Counted from the stretch's first letter, positions 10,401 to 18,375 are shown. The stretch is DNA of 64,000 nt from Gracilimonas tropica DSM 19535 (GCF_000375425.1 NZ_AQXG01000004.1:62001-126000); one strand, 5' to 3'. The notes: a model not told the origin generated them from the letters alone. Numbers and translations are program-made.

Positions 10401-10532
10401 ATTACCATTATAAAAACATTGATAGATCAATTAGATGCATCCTTCAAAATTGTTAGTGAGGAGGGTACAAAGTTTGTCTTCTCTTTTAAATTACAGGACA
10501 TCAAAGGTGCACATGGCCATAACATAATGTAG
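7500..10532 (+). CDS. Beta-propeller sensor histidine kinase (Reg_prop, Y_Y_Y, HisKA_2, HATPase)
   Basis: Membrane sensor kinase of 1010 residues. A signal peptide (about 1-26) is followed by a periplasmic sensor made of repeated two-component-regulator propeller blades, each with a motif like IWIGT.G.G(V/L)..(I/L) (about 50-640). A Y_Y_Y domain follows (about 690-750: FEYRISQLDTDW), then one membrane segment (about 755-777). The kinase core is HisKA_2 type, with phospho-acceptor His near residue 810 in LLEEVHHRVKNNLAVISGLL. The ATPase domain shows NEVTTNALEHAF and VKDNGIGI. Unlike hybrid propeller regulators of gut Bacteroides it has no receiver or AraC domain, and no response regulator is adjacent. 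The ligand is unknown; homologues often sense polysaccharides. Confidence 0.93.
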   Translation: MYFTSNSSLLSGFLLSLLIILPLKAQQNSTVEVEQQYVISNWNNTNGLPQNTVFDITQDEIGYLWFGTEEGLVRFDGLEFKIFDYTTFPELVSPMFIDIEASTKSELWAASRSDLVSIKNGTATHISFEPFSKDHISDITLTSDGILLGGTVTGKIFRFKDDSLSWVNQWNDLKKELSILTIEQNGTETLIGTTNGLYSFDHATGNITKVSFLNNIPIRSIHIISNNNYWVGTESDGIFHNNNGSIKKYGLKEGLQETFINDLYSDQSGSIWGVTSSSGLFHIDKDHFLSFPDFESLREDLRSIYISDTGIIWIGSTGSGLTRLKPAEVLQSNKKWGLSSTIILPIYQHKNGDIWIGTAGQGVRRIKNNDVIAYTRSSGLSNEIILTIYGTENYIYAGTAYGLNRFNLSSESFDKVFTTKDGLASNIVQAVYEDASELVWIATRSGGIHTIKDGNISQLNVPNELREAEFVSFFEDSKNNIWIGSNGNGALKISPERSITVFSKEDGLNSNVTHYFYEDEEGDIWVTTSYGLALIEGDQITSYNRSNGLKTDEIYFIKKDRHGFLWLSSNFGLERMHASELKRAKKSSSTSFKFHTQLFTDANGMPNSEANGGIFPAGWEMQNGEIWIPTVEGPAIIPSYLTNRADRKVNIHFQAIRYGNETISQVENISIPAGVHYLEADYTSINFTNPKNVDFEYRISQLDTDWTDVGNRRTIYLTLQNPGSYTLEIRAFYNGTYSDLEKQNFTIQPFFYQSWWFKLLILFISVNIIFLVIKLRSESKISTRLQQSVEEKTKELQKGLKEKNVLLEEVHHRVKNNLAVISGLLQIQQFETEDDITNKILGNSVARIKSLALIHEKLYQSESLSNIEFQSYLKDLIRSITQSSDTFKEINIHLESDEVLMNVNQAVPCALILNEVTTNALEHAFQNQETGNIWITVSKTNNSVTFSVKDNGIGISEDDYLKSKSIGITIIKTLIDQLDASFKIVSEEGTKFVFSFKLQDIKGAHGHNIM

Positions 10533-10671
10533 ATTTCGCATTTGATTAAGATTCTTAGATTTAGAATTCTATAAATCTTTACAATCCAAACATTGATTTA
10601 CTCCCCTATTCTACTCATAATCCTATCCGTATTTATTACCGTTCTAAATCTGTTCCCAAGCTATCCAGACC

Positions 10672-12342
10672 ATGAAAAAGTTTAATAAAATCATACTCTT
10701 TTCCGGGGGAATTTTCCTTGGTTTTATTTTCGCATTTACACTCATTCAAAATGAAGACCGCCCTATCACTTCCGAAATGATTCAGGATGCTGCATCTGTC
10801 ATTGGGCTGGAGTTCACCCAGGCTGAACGGGATACCATGATAGAAGCACTGGAGGATACAAGAGCCGATCTCCAGTCCATTCGGGATTTTAAACTCGATA
10901 ACAGTGTGCCTCCTGCCCTAAACTTCAACCCCATTCCAGTAGGTAAACAATTTGATTTTCAGCAGCGGGCTCAGGTTTGGGATCTTCCCGAGAATGTTCA
11001 ACTGCCGGAAAATCGTAATGACCTCGCTTTCTATACTATCGGGGAGCTGGCTTCTTTGATCAAAGACCGAAAGATCACCTCCGTTGAACTCACCGAATTC
11101 TTCTTAGATCGCATTGAGAAACACGATGAGAAACTGGAAGCCATCGTCACAGTAACCAGGGAACGGGCTTTGGAACAAGCCGAGAAGATGGATGTTGAAT
11201 TAGAGCAGGGAATCTACCGGGGTCCTTTGCATGGGATTCCTTACGGAGCCAAAGATCTGTTGGCGGTTGAAGGATATAAGACTACCTGGGGCGCTATGCC
11301 TTTTAAAGATCAGGAAATTGATGAAACAGCAACGGTCATCAAAAAACTGGATGAGGCCGGAGCCGTTTTGATCGCAAAAACAACCCTTGGCGCATTGGCT
11401 TACGGTGATATCTGGTTTGGAGGACGAACCAACAACCCCTGGAATTTGGAGCAAGGCTCGAGCGGCTCTTCGGCCGGATCGGCATCGGGCACCGCTGCCG
11501 GATTATTTCCATTTGCCATTGGCACTGAAACCCTGGGTTCTATCGTGTCTCCTTCTACCCGAAATGGGACAACCGGTCTGCGTCCTTCTTATGGCCGGGT
11601 GAGCCGAACCGGAGCCATGGCTTTGAGCTGGAGCATGGACAAAATCGGCCCCATCACCCGAAGTGTTGAAGATGCCGCATTAGTTTTTAATGCCATTTAC
11701 GGCCCGGATGGTATCGACCAAACCCTGGTACAAATTCCATTTAATTATCAGGCCGACCTTGATATTTCAACATTAAAGATCGGTTATCTGAGATCGGCTT
11801 TTGAGCAAGATTACTGGAACAGGCAGCGCGACAGCCTGGTGCTGGAAACTTTCCGGGATATGGGTATTGAGCTTATTCCCATCGAGCTTCCCAAATTCAA
11901 TACCGGTCCACTCCGCATTATCCTTACCGCCGAGGGAGCGGCAGCATTTGATCAGCTAACCCTGACCGACCGTGACGATATGATGCAGTGGCAGGAGCCC
12001 AATGCCTGGCCAAATACTTTTCGGGCTGCACATTTTATCCCCGCAACAGAATACATCAATGCGAACCGGGCACGGCATCAGCTCATCCAAAAAATGGATT
12101 CGGTTATGCAGCAAGTGGATGTATACATCTCTCCTGCTTTTGGCGGAGGAAACCTGCTGATCACCAACTTAACCGGCCACCCAAGCGTAGTACTGCCCAA
12201 CGGATTTACGGACAGCGGACAACCCACGAGTGTCACTTTTGTGGGAGATCTTTTTGATGAAGCTACGTTATTGTCGGTAGCCAAAGCCTACCAGGAAGCG
12301 ACAGATCATCATAAAAAACACCCTCCTTTATTCACAGACTGA
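10672..12342 (+). CDS. Amidase signature family hydrolase, membrane-anchored or exported
   Basis: Hydrolyses a C-N amide bond; the substrate is unknown. It has 556 residues. An N-terminal hydrophobic stretch (about 8-24, IILFSGGIFLGFIFAFTLI) should export or anchor it, so it is unlikely to be the GatA subunit of the tRNA amidotransferase. The Ser-Ser-Lys catalytic set is visible: Lys near 194 in GIPYGAKDLL, the cis-Ser in the Gly/Ser loop EQGSSGSSAGSASG (about 260-273), and the nucleophile Ser near 290 in GTETLGSIVSPSTRNG. The closest functional groups are peptide amidases and broad amidases. It appears to be a single gene, 139 bases after the sensor kinase. Confidence 0.9.
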   Translation: MKKFNKIILFSGGIFLGFIFAFTLIQNEDRPITSEMIQDAASVIGLEFTQAERDTMIEALEDTRADLQSIRDFKLDNSVPPALNFNPIPVGKQFDFQQRAQVWDLPENVQLPENRNDLAFYTIGELASLIKDRKITSVELTEFFLDRIEKHDEKLEAIVTVTRERALEQAEKMDVELEQGIYRGPLHGIPYGAKDLLAVEGYKTTWGAMPFKDQEIDETATVIKKLDEAGAVLIAKTTLGALAYGDIWFGGRTNNPWNLEQGSSGSSAGSASGTAAGLFPFAIGTETLGSIVSPSTRNGTTGLRPSYGRVSRTGAMALSWSMDKIGPITRSVEDAALVFNAIYGPDGIDQTLVQIPFNYQADLDISTLKIGYLRSAFEQDYWNRQRDSLVLETFRDMGIELIPIELPKFNTGPLRIILTAEGAAAFDQLTLTDRDDMMQWQEPNAWPNTFRAAHFIPATEYINANRARHQLIQKMDSVMQQVDVYISPAFGGGNLLITNLTGHPSVVLPNGFTDSGQPTSVTFVGDLFDEATLLSVAKAYQEATDHHKKHPPLFTD

Positions 12343-12502
12343 GCAACGCAGCTATAATTCATGATCTGCATTTAACCTATTAATCTTACTTTATTGCCAG
12401 TAAAAGCGGGATACGTGTACAGTTCAGCTTGGGGAGTTACTTGTGACAGTAAAGTTGCTTTTTCATAGATTCCCATAATCTCCAATTAAAAATATCACGT
12501 TC

Positions 12503-12961
12503 ATGGAAATAGTAAAACTGGACTCTTTTTGGGTAACAGGATTCGAAATTCAGGCTACTTTTAAAGAGCTTTGGGAGCAAATGCCAAAAGCCTGGGATAC
12601 CCTTTTCGAGAATGCAGATCAGATCACGGACCGTGCATCAGAGCCTTTTATGGATATTAGCTTTGGGAAGAATCAGTATGGGATCTATACTCAGTTCATA
12701 GGTGCAGAAGTTTCCGGTTTAAACGGAAATGTACCAAAAGGCATGCAGCGTCTTGAGATCTCAGGCGATACCTACCTGCATCATAAGCATACCGGAAGCC
12801 TAAAAGAAATAGCAAATTCATTCGGTGAAATGTATACCTGGGCTGAAGATAACAACCTGACACTTGGCGAGTTTAAATTAGACATTGGTTATCTGCCAAA
12901 TGCTAAAGAATCATCCCATGATCTCTATATAAAAATTGAGGACCAGGACATTGAAAAATAA
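12503..12961 (+). CDS. GyrI-like / AraC effector-binding-domain protein
   Basis: Small cytosolic protein of 152 residues resembling the free-standing GyrI-like small-molecule-binding domain. Features include the opening MEIVKLDSFWVTGFEIQATF, the central EVSGLNGNVPKGMQRLEISG and the end YIKIEDQDIEK, in the beta-alpha-beta order typical of the fold. There is no DNA-binding domain, so it probably binds or modifies a small ligand rather than regulating transcription directly. Its last bases overlap the start of the VOC-family gene, so the two are probably co-translated. The exact role is unknown. Confidence 0.75.
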   Translation: MEIVKLDSFWVTGFEIQATFKELWEQMPKAWDTLFENADQITDRASEPFMDISFGKNQYGIYTQFIGAEVSGLNGNVPKGMQRLEISGDTYLHHKHTGSLKEIANSFGEMYTWAEDNNLTLGEFKLDIGYLPNAKESSHDLYIKIEDQDIEK

Positions 12962-13445
12962 ATACACTGCTCCGGCACAAACCCGCATCGGCCATGTACA
13001 CCTCAAAGTATCCGATCTTCAGCGATCTCTGGATTTTTACTGTGGTTTGTTGGGATTTGAACTCATTACCACTTATGGTGAAGACGCTGCTTTCATTTCT
13101 GCAGGCGGGTATCATCATCATATTGGATTGAATACCTGGCAAAGTAAAGGAGCTCCACCGGCCCCTAAACGCAGCGCCGGACTTTTCCATACAGCCATCC
13201 TTTACCCTACCCGGAAAGATTTAGCAGAGATCCTGCAGCGGCTCATTGATGAGCAATATCCCATCTCTGGTGCTTCCGATCACGGTGTCTCTGAGGCTAT
13301 TTACCTGGACGATCCCGATCAAAACGGAGTGGAACTGTACTGGGATCGCCCCAAAGATCAATGGCCTAAAAAAGAAGACGGCAGTATAGATATGTTCACT
13401 AAAACGCTGGATGTAGAAAGCCTGCTTGGTGAACTTCACAAATAA
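12936..13445 (+). CDS. VOC-family (glyoxalase/dioxygenase fold) metalloprotein
   Basis: Probable metal-dependent vicinal-oxygen-chelate enzyme, up to 169 residues. It shows the pattern of a CatE-like extradiol dioxygenase: GHVHLKVSDLQRSLDFYCGL at the N-terminus, then AGGYHHHIGLNTW and, in the second half, ASDHGVSEAIYLDDPDQNGVELYWDRP. The likely metal ligands are His of GHVH, His of SDHG and Glu of GVELY. No ATG lies near the beginning. Initiation must use TTG at 12936 or 12951, overlapping the GyrI-like gene by 26 or 11 bases, which suggests translational coupling. The substrate is unknown. Confidence 0.85.
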   Translation: MRTRTLKNKYTAPAQTRIGHVHLKVSDLQRSLDFYCGLLGFELITTYGEDAAFISAGGYHHHIGLNTWQSKGAPPAPKRSAGLFHTAILYPTRKDLAEILQRLIDEQYPISGASDHGVSEAIYLDDPDQNGVELYWDRPKDQWPKKEDGSIDMFTKTLDVESLLGELHK

Positions 13446-13508
13446 TTTACTGAATCATAATCTTACGCCTTTTATCTTTCACAAAATATCAAACCAAATT
13501 ATTATCTC

Positions 13509-14288
13509 ATGACAAAACTTATCGCCTTTTTATCCATTTTTATTTTTGGGTTCTCTACTATCGGTACTGAAGCTCTTCGCTGGGGACAGATCGGGCACCG
13601 TACTACTGGTTACATAGCCGAACAATACCTCACTGAAAAAGCGGCTTCTGAAGTAAAACGGGTCTTAGACAATGCATCGCTGGCTGAAGTGAGTACCTGG
13701 ATGGATGAAGTTCGCTCGGATGGCGGTTACGATCACATGGCCCCCTGGCATTATGTAACCATCCCGGAAGGCGAAACCTACGAGACTGTTGAAAAAAATC
13801 CTGATGGCGATATTCTTTGGGCTATTGATAAAATGGTAACCGAATTAAAAGAAGGAGAGCTTTCCCCAGAGCAGGAGGCGGAAAACTTGAAGGTATTAGT
13901 GCATTTGGTGGGAGATCTGCATCAACCCCTGCATGTGGGTAATGGCACCGATCGTGGCGGAAATGATGTACGCGTTCAATGGTTTGGAGGAAATTCCAAC
14001 CTGCACCGTGTTTGGGACAGCGAGATGATAGACAGCAAACAACTTAGCTTCACCGAGCTTTCCCGGTTTATCAATCACACCACACCCGAGCAAGTTGAAG
14101 AATGGCAAAGCAGTTCGGTCTATGATTGGGCTTATGAATCTCAGGATCTTCTTCCTCAAGTGTATGATATGCCTGAAAATAAAAGATTGGGTTACGAATA
14201 TGGCTATCAAAACTGGAATACGGTTGAAATCAGACTACTCAAAGCCGGAGTGCGACTTGCCGGATTGCTCAACGAAATCTACGGATAG
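13509..14288 (+). CDS. S1/P1-family zinc-dependent nuclease
   Basis: Exported single-strand-specific nuclease of 259 residues that would degrade RNA and DNA outside the cytoplasm, probably for phosphate or nucleotide salvage. After a signal peptide (about 1-21) come the three-zinc-site residues: RWGQIGHRTTGYIA (Trp, His), STWMDEVR (Asp), PWHYV (His), VHLVGDLHQPLHVG (His, Asp, His) and NLHRVWDS (His, Asp). In characterised P1-type enzymes the mature chain begins at the Trp. Here the nearest signal-peptidase-like site is just before LRW, so the processing is uncertain. The gene is followed within five bases by a palindromic repeat element. Confidence 0.93.
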   Translation: MTKLIAFLSIFIFGFSTIGTEALRWGQIGHRTTGYIAEQYLTEKAASEVKRVLDNASLAEVSTWMDEVRSDGGYDHMAPWHYVTIPEGETYETVEKNPDGDILWAIDKMVTELKEGELSPEQEAENLKVLVHLVGDLHQPLHVGNGTDRGGNDVRVQWFGGNSNLHRVWDSEMIDSKQLSFTELSRFINHTTPEQVEEWQSSSVYDWAYESQDLLPQVYDMPENKRLGYEYGYQNWNTVEIRLLKAGVRLAGLLNEIYG

Positions 14289-14292
14289 CTTC

Positions 14293-14469
14293 AGTGATGA
14301 AGTGATAAAGTAGCTGGATGGTTTGGTACGTGCGCGAGGTGTATGACTGGGCTGTTTTAGATTTTCACAAAAATAACAACCGGGCCAAAAGTCCAACCGG
14401 TGGTTTGAATCGATTACTAACGTGTTCCTAACATACCTAATCACTTCATCACTCTATCATTTCATCACT
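14293..14469. repeat. Palindromic octamer-ended element A (gene-free, 177 bp)
   Basis: The ends are 19-base imperfect inverted repeats, 14293-14311 and 14451-14469, with two mismatches. The left arm reads AGTGATGAAGTGATAAAGT and is built from degenerate AAGTGATx octamers. The right arm extends inward with more octamers (AATCACTTCATCACT). The interior of about 140 bases has no reading frame. It starts four bases after the nuclease stop codon. The same ends occur at 47826-48357 and 57180-57258. It looks like a deletion derivative of the larger element. Confidence 0.75.
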
Positions 14470-14550
14470 ACAAAACTTTTCATTTGGTATTGGTCAGAAT
14501 TAAGGAGACCTTTGAAGTGCAAATTAATTTAAGGCAACATCGGTATTATT

Positions 14551-14593
14551 CAGTACAGTATTTATTTCCCTTCTCTGGTTTGTATAACTAACA
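14551..14593 (+). promoter_or_regulatory. Conserved cold-shock gene leader/promoter element (copy 1)
   Basis: The block CAGTACAGTATTTATTTCCC followed by GTTTGTATAACTAACA matches a block upstream of the paralogous gene at 18618-18659 almost base for base. It ends 95 bases before the ATG at 14689. Such conservation outside the coding region suggests a shared promoter and/or cold-responsive 5' untranslated element. The exact start of transcription is not visible. Confidence 0.6.
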
Positions 14594-14688
14594 TTTAATT
14601 CATCGCAGCCGATTTTTGAAATGAAGTATGCCCATCTTTTAAGCATATAACACACTGTGCCTGCGAACAACATTTATAACACAACATT

Positions 14689-14898
14689 ATGGAATACGGT
14701 AAAGTAAAATGGTTCGATACTCAAAAAGGATTTGGGTTTATCAAACCTGACAATGGTGGAAAAGATATCTTTTTACACCGCAACAACATTGAGAACCTTG
14801 GTTTTAACGAAGGTATCGATGATGGTGAAGAAGTTGAGTACTCTGTGGAAGAAACTCCCAAAGGCCTGAGTGCTACGGAAGTGTATATTCTCGAGTGA
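14689..14898 (+). CDS. Cold-shock protein (CspA family)
   Basis: A 69-residue single-domain cold-shock protein, an RNA chaperone that melts structured mRNA at low temperature. Both nucleic-acid motifs are intact: RNP1 KGFGFI (about 13-18) and RNP2 DIFLH (about 26-30). The leader immediately before the ATG is A/C-rich with no Shine-Dalgarno site. It has a long upstream region with a conserved block and a strong terminator after it, so it is a single-gene unit. It is about 77% identical by eye to the second cold-shock gene at 18735, pointing to duplication. Confidence 0.97.
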   Translation: MEYGKVKWFDTQKGFGFIKPDNGGKDIFLHRNNIENLGFNEGIDDGEEVEYSVEETPKGLSATEVYILE

Positions 14899-14920
14899 TC
14901 TTTTCACTTTGTGAAATTTT

Positions 14921-14957
14921 AAAGCTCCCCGGATTAAATTCCGGGGAGCTTTTTTTA
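14921..14957 (+). terminator. Rho-independent terminator of cold-shock gene 1
   Basis: A 12-bp perfect stem (AAAGCTCCCCGG / CCGGGGAGCTTT, 14921-14932 with 14941-14952) around an 8-base loop is followed by a T tract, 23 bases after the stop. Confidence 0.93.
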
Positions 14958-15027
14958 TTCCTGTTATTCCTTCGTGATGAATTTAGTGATAATTTTAGCG
15001 CTCTCTCCTTCCCTAAATTACTATCAC

Positions 15028-15384
15028 ATGAAACCTACCTTAATTACTATCATTCTTTTATCCCTGAGTAATGTATTCATGACCTTTGCGTGGTACGGAC
15101 ACCTAAAAGAATTAAACTCCAAACCCTGGATCATTGCGGCATTAATAAGTTGGGGGATCGCTTTTTTTGAGTACATGATACAAGTACCGGCCAACCGGAT
15201 AGGATATACCGTGATGGGAATCGGGGAGCTGAAGATACTGCAGGAAGTGATTGCATTATCTATATTTGTTCCATTCGCTATTTATTACATGAAAGAGCCT
15301 TTGAAACTTGACTATCTATGGGCTGCTCTTTGTATTCTTGGAGCTGTCTTTTTCATTTTTCGCTCCAAATTATTTGGCGCATAA
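15028..15384 (+). CDS. DUF486 small membrane protein (DMT-like)
   Basis: Inner-membrane protein of 118 residues with four predicted helices, of the DUF486 family related to small drug/metabolite transporters. The family hallmark MKPTLITIILLSLSNVFMTF followed by AWYGHLKEL is at the N-terminus, and the mid-region has FFEYMIQVPANRIGY. I start it at ATG 15028 because the family begins at exactly this residue. The in-frame GTG/ATG at 14974-14977 would add an unconserved tail next to the terminator. Transport substrate unknown. It converges with the carboxypeptidase gene. Confidence 0.88.
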   Translation: MKPTLITIILLSLSNVFMTFAWYGHLKELNSKPWIIAALISWGIAFFEYMIQVPANRIGYTVMGIGELKILQEVIALSIFVPFAIYYMKEPLKLDYLWAALCILGAVFFIFRSKLFGA

Positions 15385-15411
15385 AAAAGGCTCCCTTTTC
15401 AGGGAGCCATA
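15383..15411 (-). terminator. Terminator between convergent DUF486 and S10 peptidase genes
   Basis: The perfect 7-bp stem GGCTCCC (15389-15395) / GGGAGCC (15402-15408) has an A6 tract on its plus-strand left side. It therefore gives a hairpin plus U tract for the minus-strand peptidase gene. The DUF486 stop overlaps its left flank. Confidence 0.85.
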
Positions 15412-15448
15412 AAGCGTCAAATTATCTGTCTAATTAGAAAACCCATGT

Positions 15449-16972
15449 TTAATATTTAGCCGGGACTCCTTCTTCCGGGATGGAATTTCGGATAAACTCC
15501 CGAATATCTTCATTCGAAGTCGCCAGGTCTTCCGCGCGTAAATACATCATATGTCCGCTGCGGTATCCCTTAAACGACATTCGGTCCTTCAGTTTTCCGC
15601 TTGGATCCATATTCCACATCGTATATTTGGCATCAAAATAAGTAGTGCCTCCATCGTAATAACCGGATTGAGTCATCACATGCAGGAATGGGTTTTCAGC
15701 CATGGCCGACCGCAGCTGTTCACCGGTATTATTTCTGCTACGGTCCCAGGGATGTACCGGCCCGAACGTCCAGTACTGAAGATCGGTTTCATAACCAAGG
15801 TCGTTCCTTAGATAATGATTGATAGCCGGTGTAAACGCATGATTCCAGGCGGTGAGTGCCGGGTCAAAATCGTAACGCTCACCTCCATTTTCTCGGTCAA
15901 TCCCCCGATATCGGGAATCAAGCCGGCCAACTGTTAACCCTTCATCCCGAAGCAATTCTTTCCAGAAAAAGGATGTCGATATTCTGAGATTCCGGTCCAG
16001 TACAGCTTGTTTTGAGATCCCGGAATACAAAGAAACTTTTTCAGCAATCTCATCCCGCTCTTCATCACTGATGAAACCACCTTTAGCAAGTGCAGGAATG
16101 TATTCGTTAATGGTGAAGTCCTCTACTTCCGGTAGGATCTCAGCAAGGTCTTTCTGTTTAAGGGAACCCTCAAGTGCATTATGATACCAGGCCGTTGCTG
16201 CAAAATATGGCAGTGGCGTAGCATCCCCAACGGCTCCATCTCTTTCAATTCCCAAGCCGGTTGGAGATACAAGGATCACTCCGTTCAGATACATCCAATG
16301 GGCAGATTGCAACCGGTTTGCGAGCCCTGAAACCCGCGTGGTTCCGTAACTTTCCCCAATCAAATACTTGGGTGAGGGCCAGCGATGATGGCGGTTCACA
16401 AAGGTATTGATCCAATCAGCCAGGTATTCTACATCAGCATTTACCCCAAAAAACTCACTGCGGTCAGCCTCTTCATCCAGTATTCGGGAAAAAGCAACAT
16501 TTACCGGGTTCACAAAAACAATATCGGCTTCATCAAGAATAGAATGAGGGTTGTCTTCCACCCCATAGGGTTGAATGGGAAATCCTTCCTCATCGATCTT
16601 CAACTTCTTGGGACCGGTGTAGCCTATGTGCATCCACACTGAAGCAGAGCCGGGACCACCGTTAAAAGAAAAAACCAGGGGCCGCCGGCTTTTATCATCC
16701 ACATCAGAGCGCTGATAATAGGTGTAAAAAAGAGTTGCTACAGGCTTACCATCTTCATCCCAAACCGGCATATTTCCTACCGTTGTTGTGTAAGGCACGC
16801 GCTTTCCCTTTATAGTAACCTGATGCTCCGTAGTGTTACTCCAGTCTACTTTAGTAGTCCGTTCAGCCATCTTTATGGCCTCCTGTTGCACACTTTCCTG
16901 AGCATAAACAAGTGCAGTATTTGACGTGATCATCAAAGCTGCAAATAATAATAGATAGTTAGGCAGTTTCAT
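15449..16972 (-). CDS. Serine carboxypeptidase, peptidase family S10
   Basis: Exported peptidase of 507 residues that removes C-terminal amino acids. A signal peptide ends near VYAQ (about 1-25). Family S10 features are FSFNGGPGSASVWMHIGYTG (oxyanion/substrate region, about 101-120), the nucleophile elbow LIGESYGTTR (Ser near 208), and the C-terminal region MTQSGYYDGGT (candidate catalytic Asp) and GYRSGHMMYL (catalytic His). The length is normal for bacterial S10 members. It is a single gene with its own terminator. Its role is probably nutrient peptide breakdown, like the M28 and aspartyl proteases nearby. Confidence 0.93.
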   Translation of the reverse strand: MKLPNYLLLFAALMITSNTALVYAQESVQQEAIKMAERTTKVDWSNTTEHQVTIKGKRVPYTTTVGNMPVWDEDGKPVATLFYTYYQRSDVDDKSRRPLVFSFNGGPGSASVWMHIGYTGPKKLKIDEEGFPIQPYGVEDNPHSILDEADIVFVNPVNVAFSRILDEEADRSEFFGVNADVEYLADWINTFVNRHHRWPSPKYLIGESYGTTRVSGLANRLQSAHWMYLNGVILVSPTGLGIERDGAVGDATPLPYFAATAWYHNALEGSLKQKDLAEILPEVEDFTINEYIPALAKGGFISDEERDEIAEKVSLYSGISKQAVLDRNLRISTSFFWKELLRDEGLTVGRLDSRYRGIDRENGGERYDFDPALTAWNHAFTPAINHYLRNDLGYETDLQYWTFGPVHPWDRSRNNTGEQLRSAMAENPFLHVMTQSGYYDGGTTYFDAKYTMWNMDPSGKLKDRMSFKGYRSGHMMYLRAEDLATSNEDIREFIRNSIPEEGVPAKY

Positions 16973-17055
16973 ATTGCTAATATTTTTTAGAATTGATGGA
17001 TTGTATTTAGCAATTATGACGCTGAATTTCTTGTGAAAAACAGTAAATTTTTAAA

Positions 17056-18375
17056 TCAGTTTATATTTGAGTCTACCCTAAGCTGATTCTCCAGCCTGAA
17101 TTTAAATCGCTTATACACTGAATCTCGCTGAACACCGAGTATCAAGTTCCTGCTCTGTCTCTTTTGTAGATAGGTGATCAGTTCGTTCAGGCTCATTTTG
17201 GTTACCGGTTCTCCATTAATGAATTTTATGACATCTCCCTTTCTAACCCCCTCACGGTCTGCCGGAGAATCTTCACGAACATCAGACACAACGTAAAGAG
17301 GAAGGTCTGCCACCGGAGTATTCACTTCAATACCGCTAAGGTTATAGTAAAAACGGTCTCCAAAATCTTTATTTGCTCTTACATATAAGGCTTGATTGGG
17401 ATAATGAAAAATTACCTTGAACCGCCTGAGAACTTCCCCTCCAAGGCTCCCATTCCTGTCCCCAAGACTGAATACTCTTCGGATAGATGCACTGTCGGGA
17501 TAAGCTACCACCGGTTCATCAAATTTCATGTCCCCCATCTTAATGGATTCGATTCGCCCCATATGTCCGCTCACTTTACCGCTTAGCCCTACCCCGATAA
17601 GCGTACTAATTTGCGATCTGGGAACCGTAATTCCTTCATGAGTTAGATCATATAAAGAAAATGCATTACTGGAGCCGGTATCGATCAGTAAACGCAGAGG
17701 AATCTCATCTGCTCCGGGCTGATGCCTGAAAGTTACATCCACATACGGTTTTTTGTCTTCAATAAAGAGCGGAATCTTATGCCATTTTCGATGGCGGGGC
17801 AGTTTCTTGAATTTCTTCTCAAAGGAATCCGGATCATACAAAATGATCTCTTTGTCCAGGTAGTTGATCTCAACGGCGAAATCAGCAAATAACTCATAGC
17901 CGATTATACCGTGTACGTTAGTTCCCATAAATGAAGATAGTTGAAATATATCGTTCGTCAGGAAAAGCATATCCAGATCTTTACCAACCACATTTGCGAT
18001 CTGAAGCTGATTTTTCTCGGAATAAAAAGCTTCAATAGGTTCCCCGGCTCCCAAACCCGACAACTGCACTATGCGCGAACTTTCCAGAAAAATTTCTTCC
18101 CCGATGGGAATCGTAGTGACCAGTGTTTTGGATACCCCGGTATCAAGAATAAACTTTAGTGGCACAGAACCATTGATCGAACCTTCGATTACGATCAGGT
18201 TATTAATAAGTTCAAATGGAATGGTGATCCGCTTATCCTTATCCCCGATTATTTCATAATAAGCCGTATCTGCTGTAACGGCTTCCGACTGCTGCGCCTC
18301 ACCCATGGCGCTCATAGCCGGTAAAACTACCAGACAGGCAAAGAAAATTCCCGCAAAGTTTATTACACTTCTCAT
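17056..18375 (-). CDS. Retropepsin-like aspartyl protease with two Asp-Thr-Gly domains and C-terminal PDZ
   Basis: Periplasmic or surface protein of 439 residues. A signal peptide (about 1-28) is followed by two tandem retropepsin-like domains, each with its own catalytic motif: PLKFILDTGVSKTLVT (about 71-86) and LRLLIDTGSSNAFSLY (about 228-243). A PDZ domain follows at about 345-425 (VSDVREDSPADREGVRKGDV, then INGEPVTKMSLNEL). Domain order fits the clan-AA aspartic protease family common in Bacteroidota. The PDZ probably recruits or senses substrate C-termini. Single gene; natural substrate unknown. Confidence 0.88.
   Translation of the reverse strand: MRSVINFAGIFFACLVVLPAMSAMGEAQQSEAVTADTAYYEIIGDKDKRITIPFELINNLIVIEGSINGSVPLKFILDTGVSKTLVTTIPIGEEIFLESSRIVQLSGLGAGEPIEAFYSEKNQLQIANVVGKDLDMLFLTNDIFQLSSFMGTNVHGIIGYELFADFAVEINYLDKEIILYDPDSFEKKFKKLPRHRKWHKIPLFIEDKKPYVDVTFRHQPGADEIPLRLLIDTGSSNAFSLYDLTHEGITVPRSQISTLIGVGLSGKVSGHMGRIESIKMGDMKFDEPVVAYPDSASIRRVFSLGDRNGSLGGEVLRRFKVIFHYPNQALYVRANKDFGDRFYYNLSGIEVNTPVADLPLYVVSDVREDSPADREGVRKGDVIKFINGEPVTKMSLNELITYLQKRQSRNLILGVQRDSVYKRFKFRLENQLRVDSNIN

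Noticed and set aside
10672-12342. GatA subunit of Glu-tRNA amidotransferase
   Set aside because: The N-terminal membrane/signal segment and lack of gatB/gatC neighbours argue for an exported amidase of the same superfamily.
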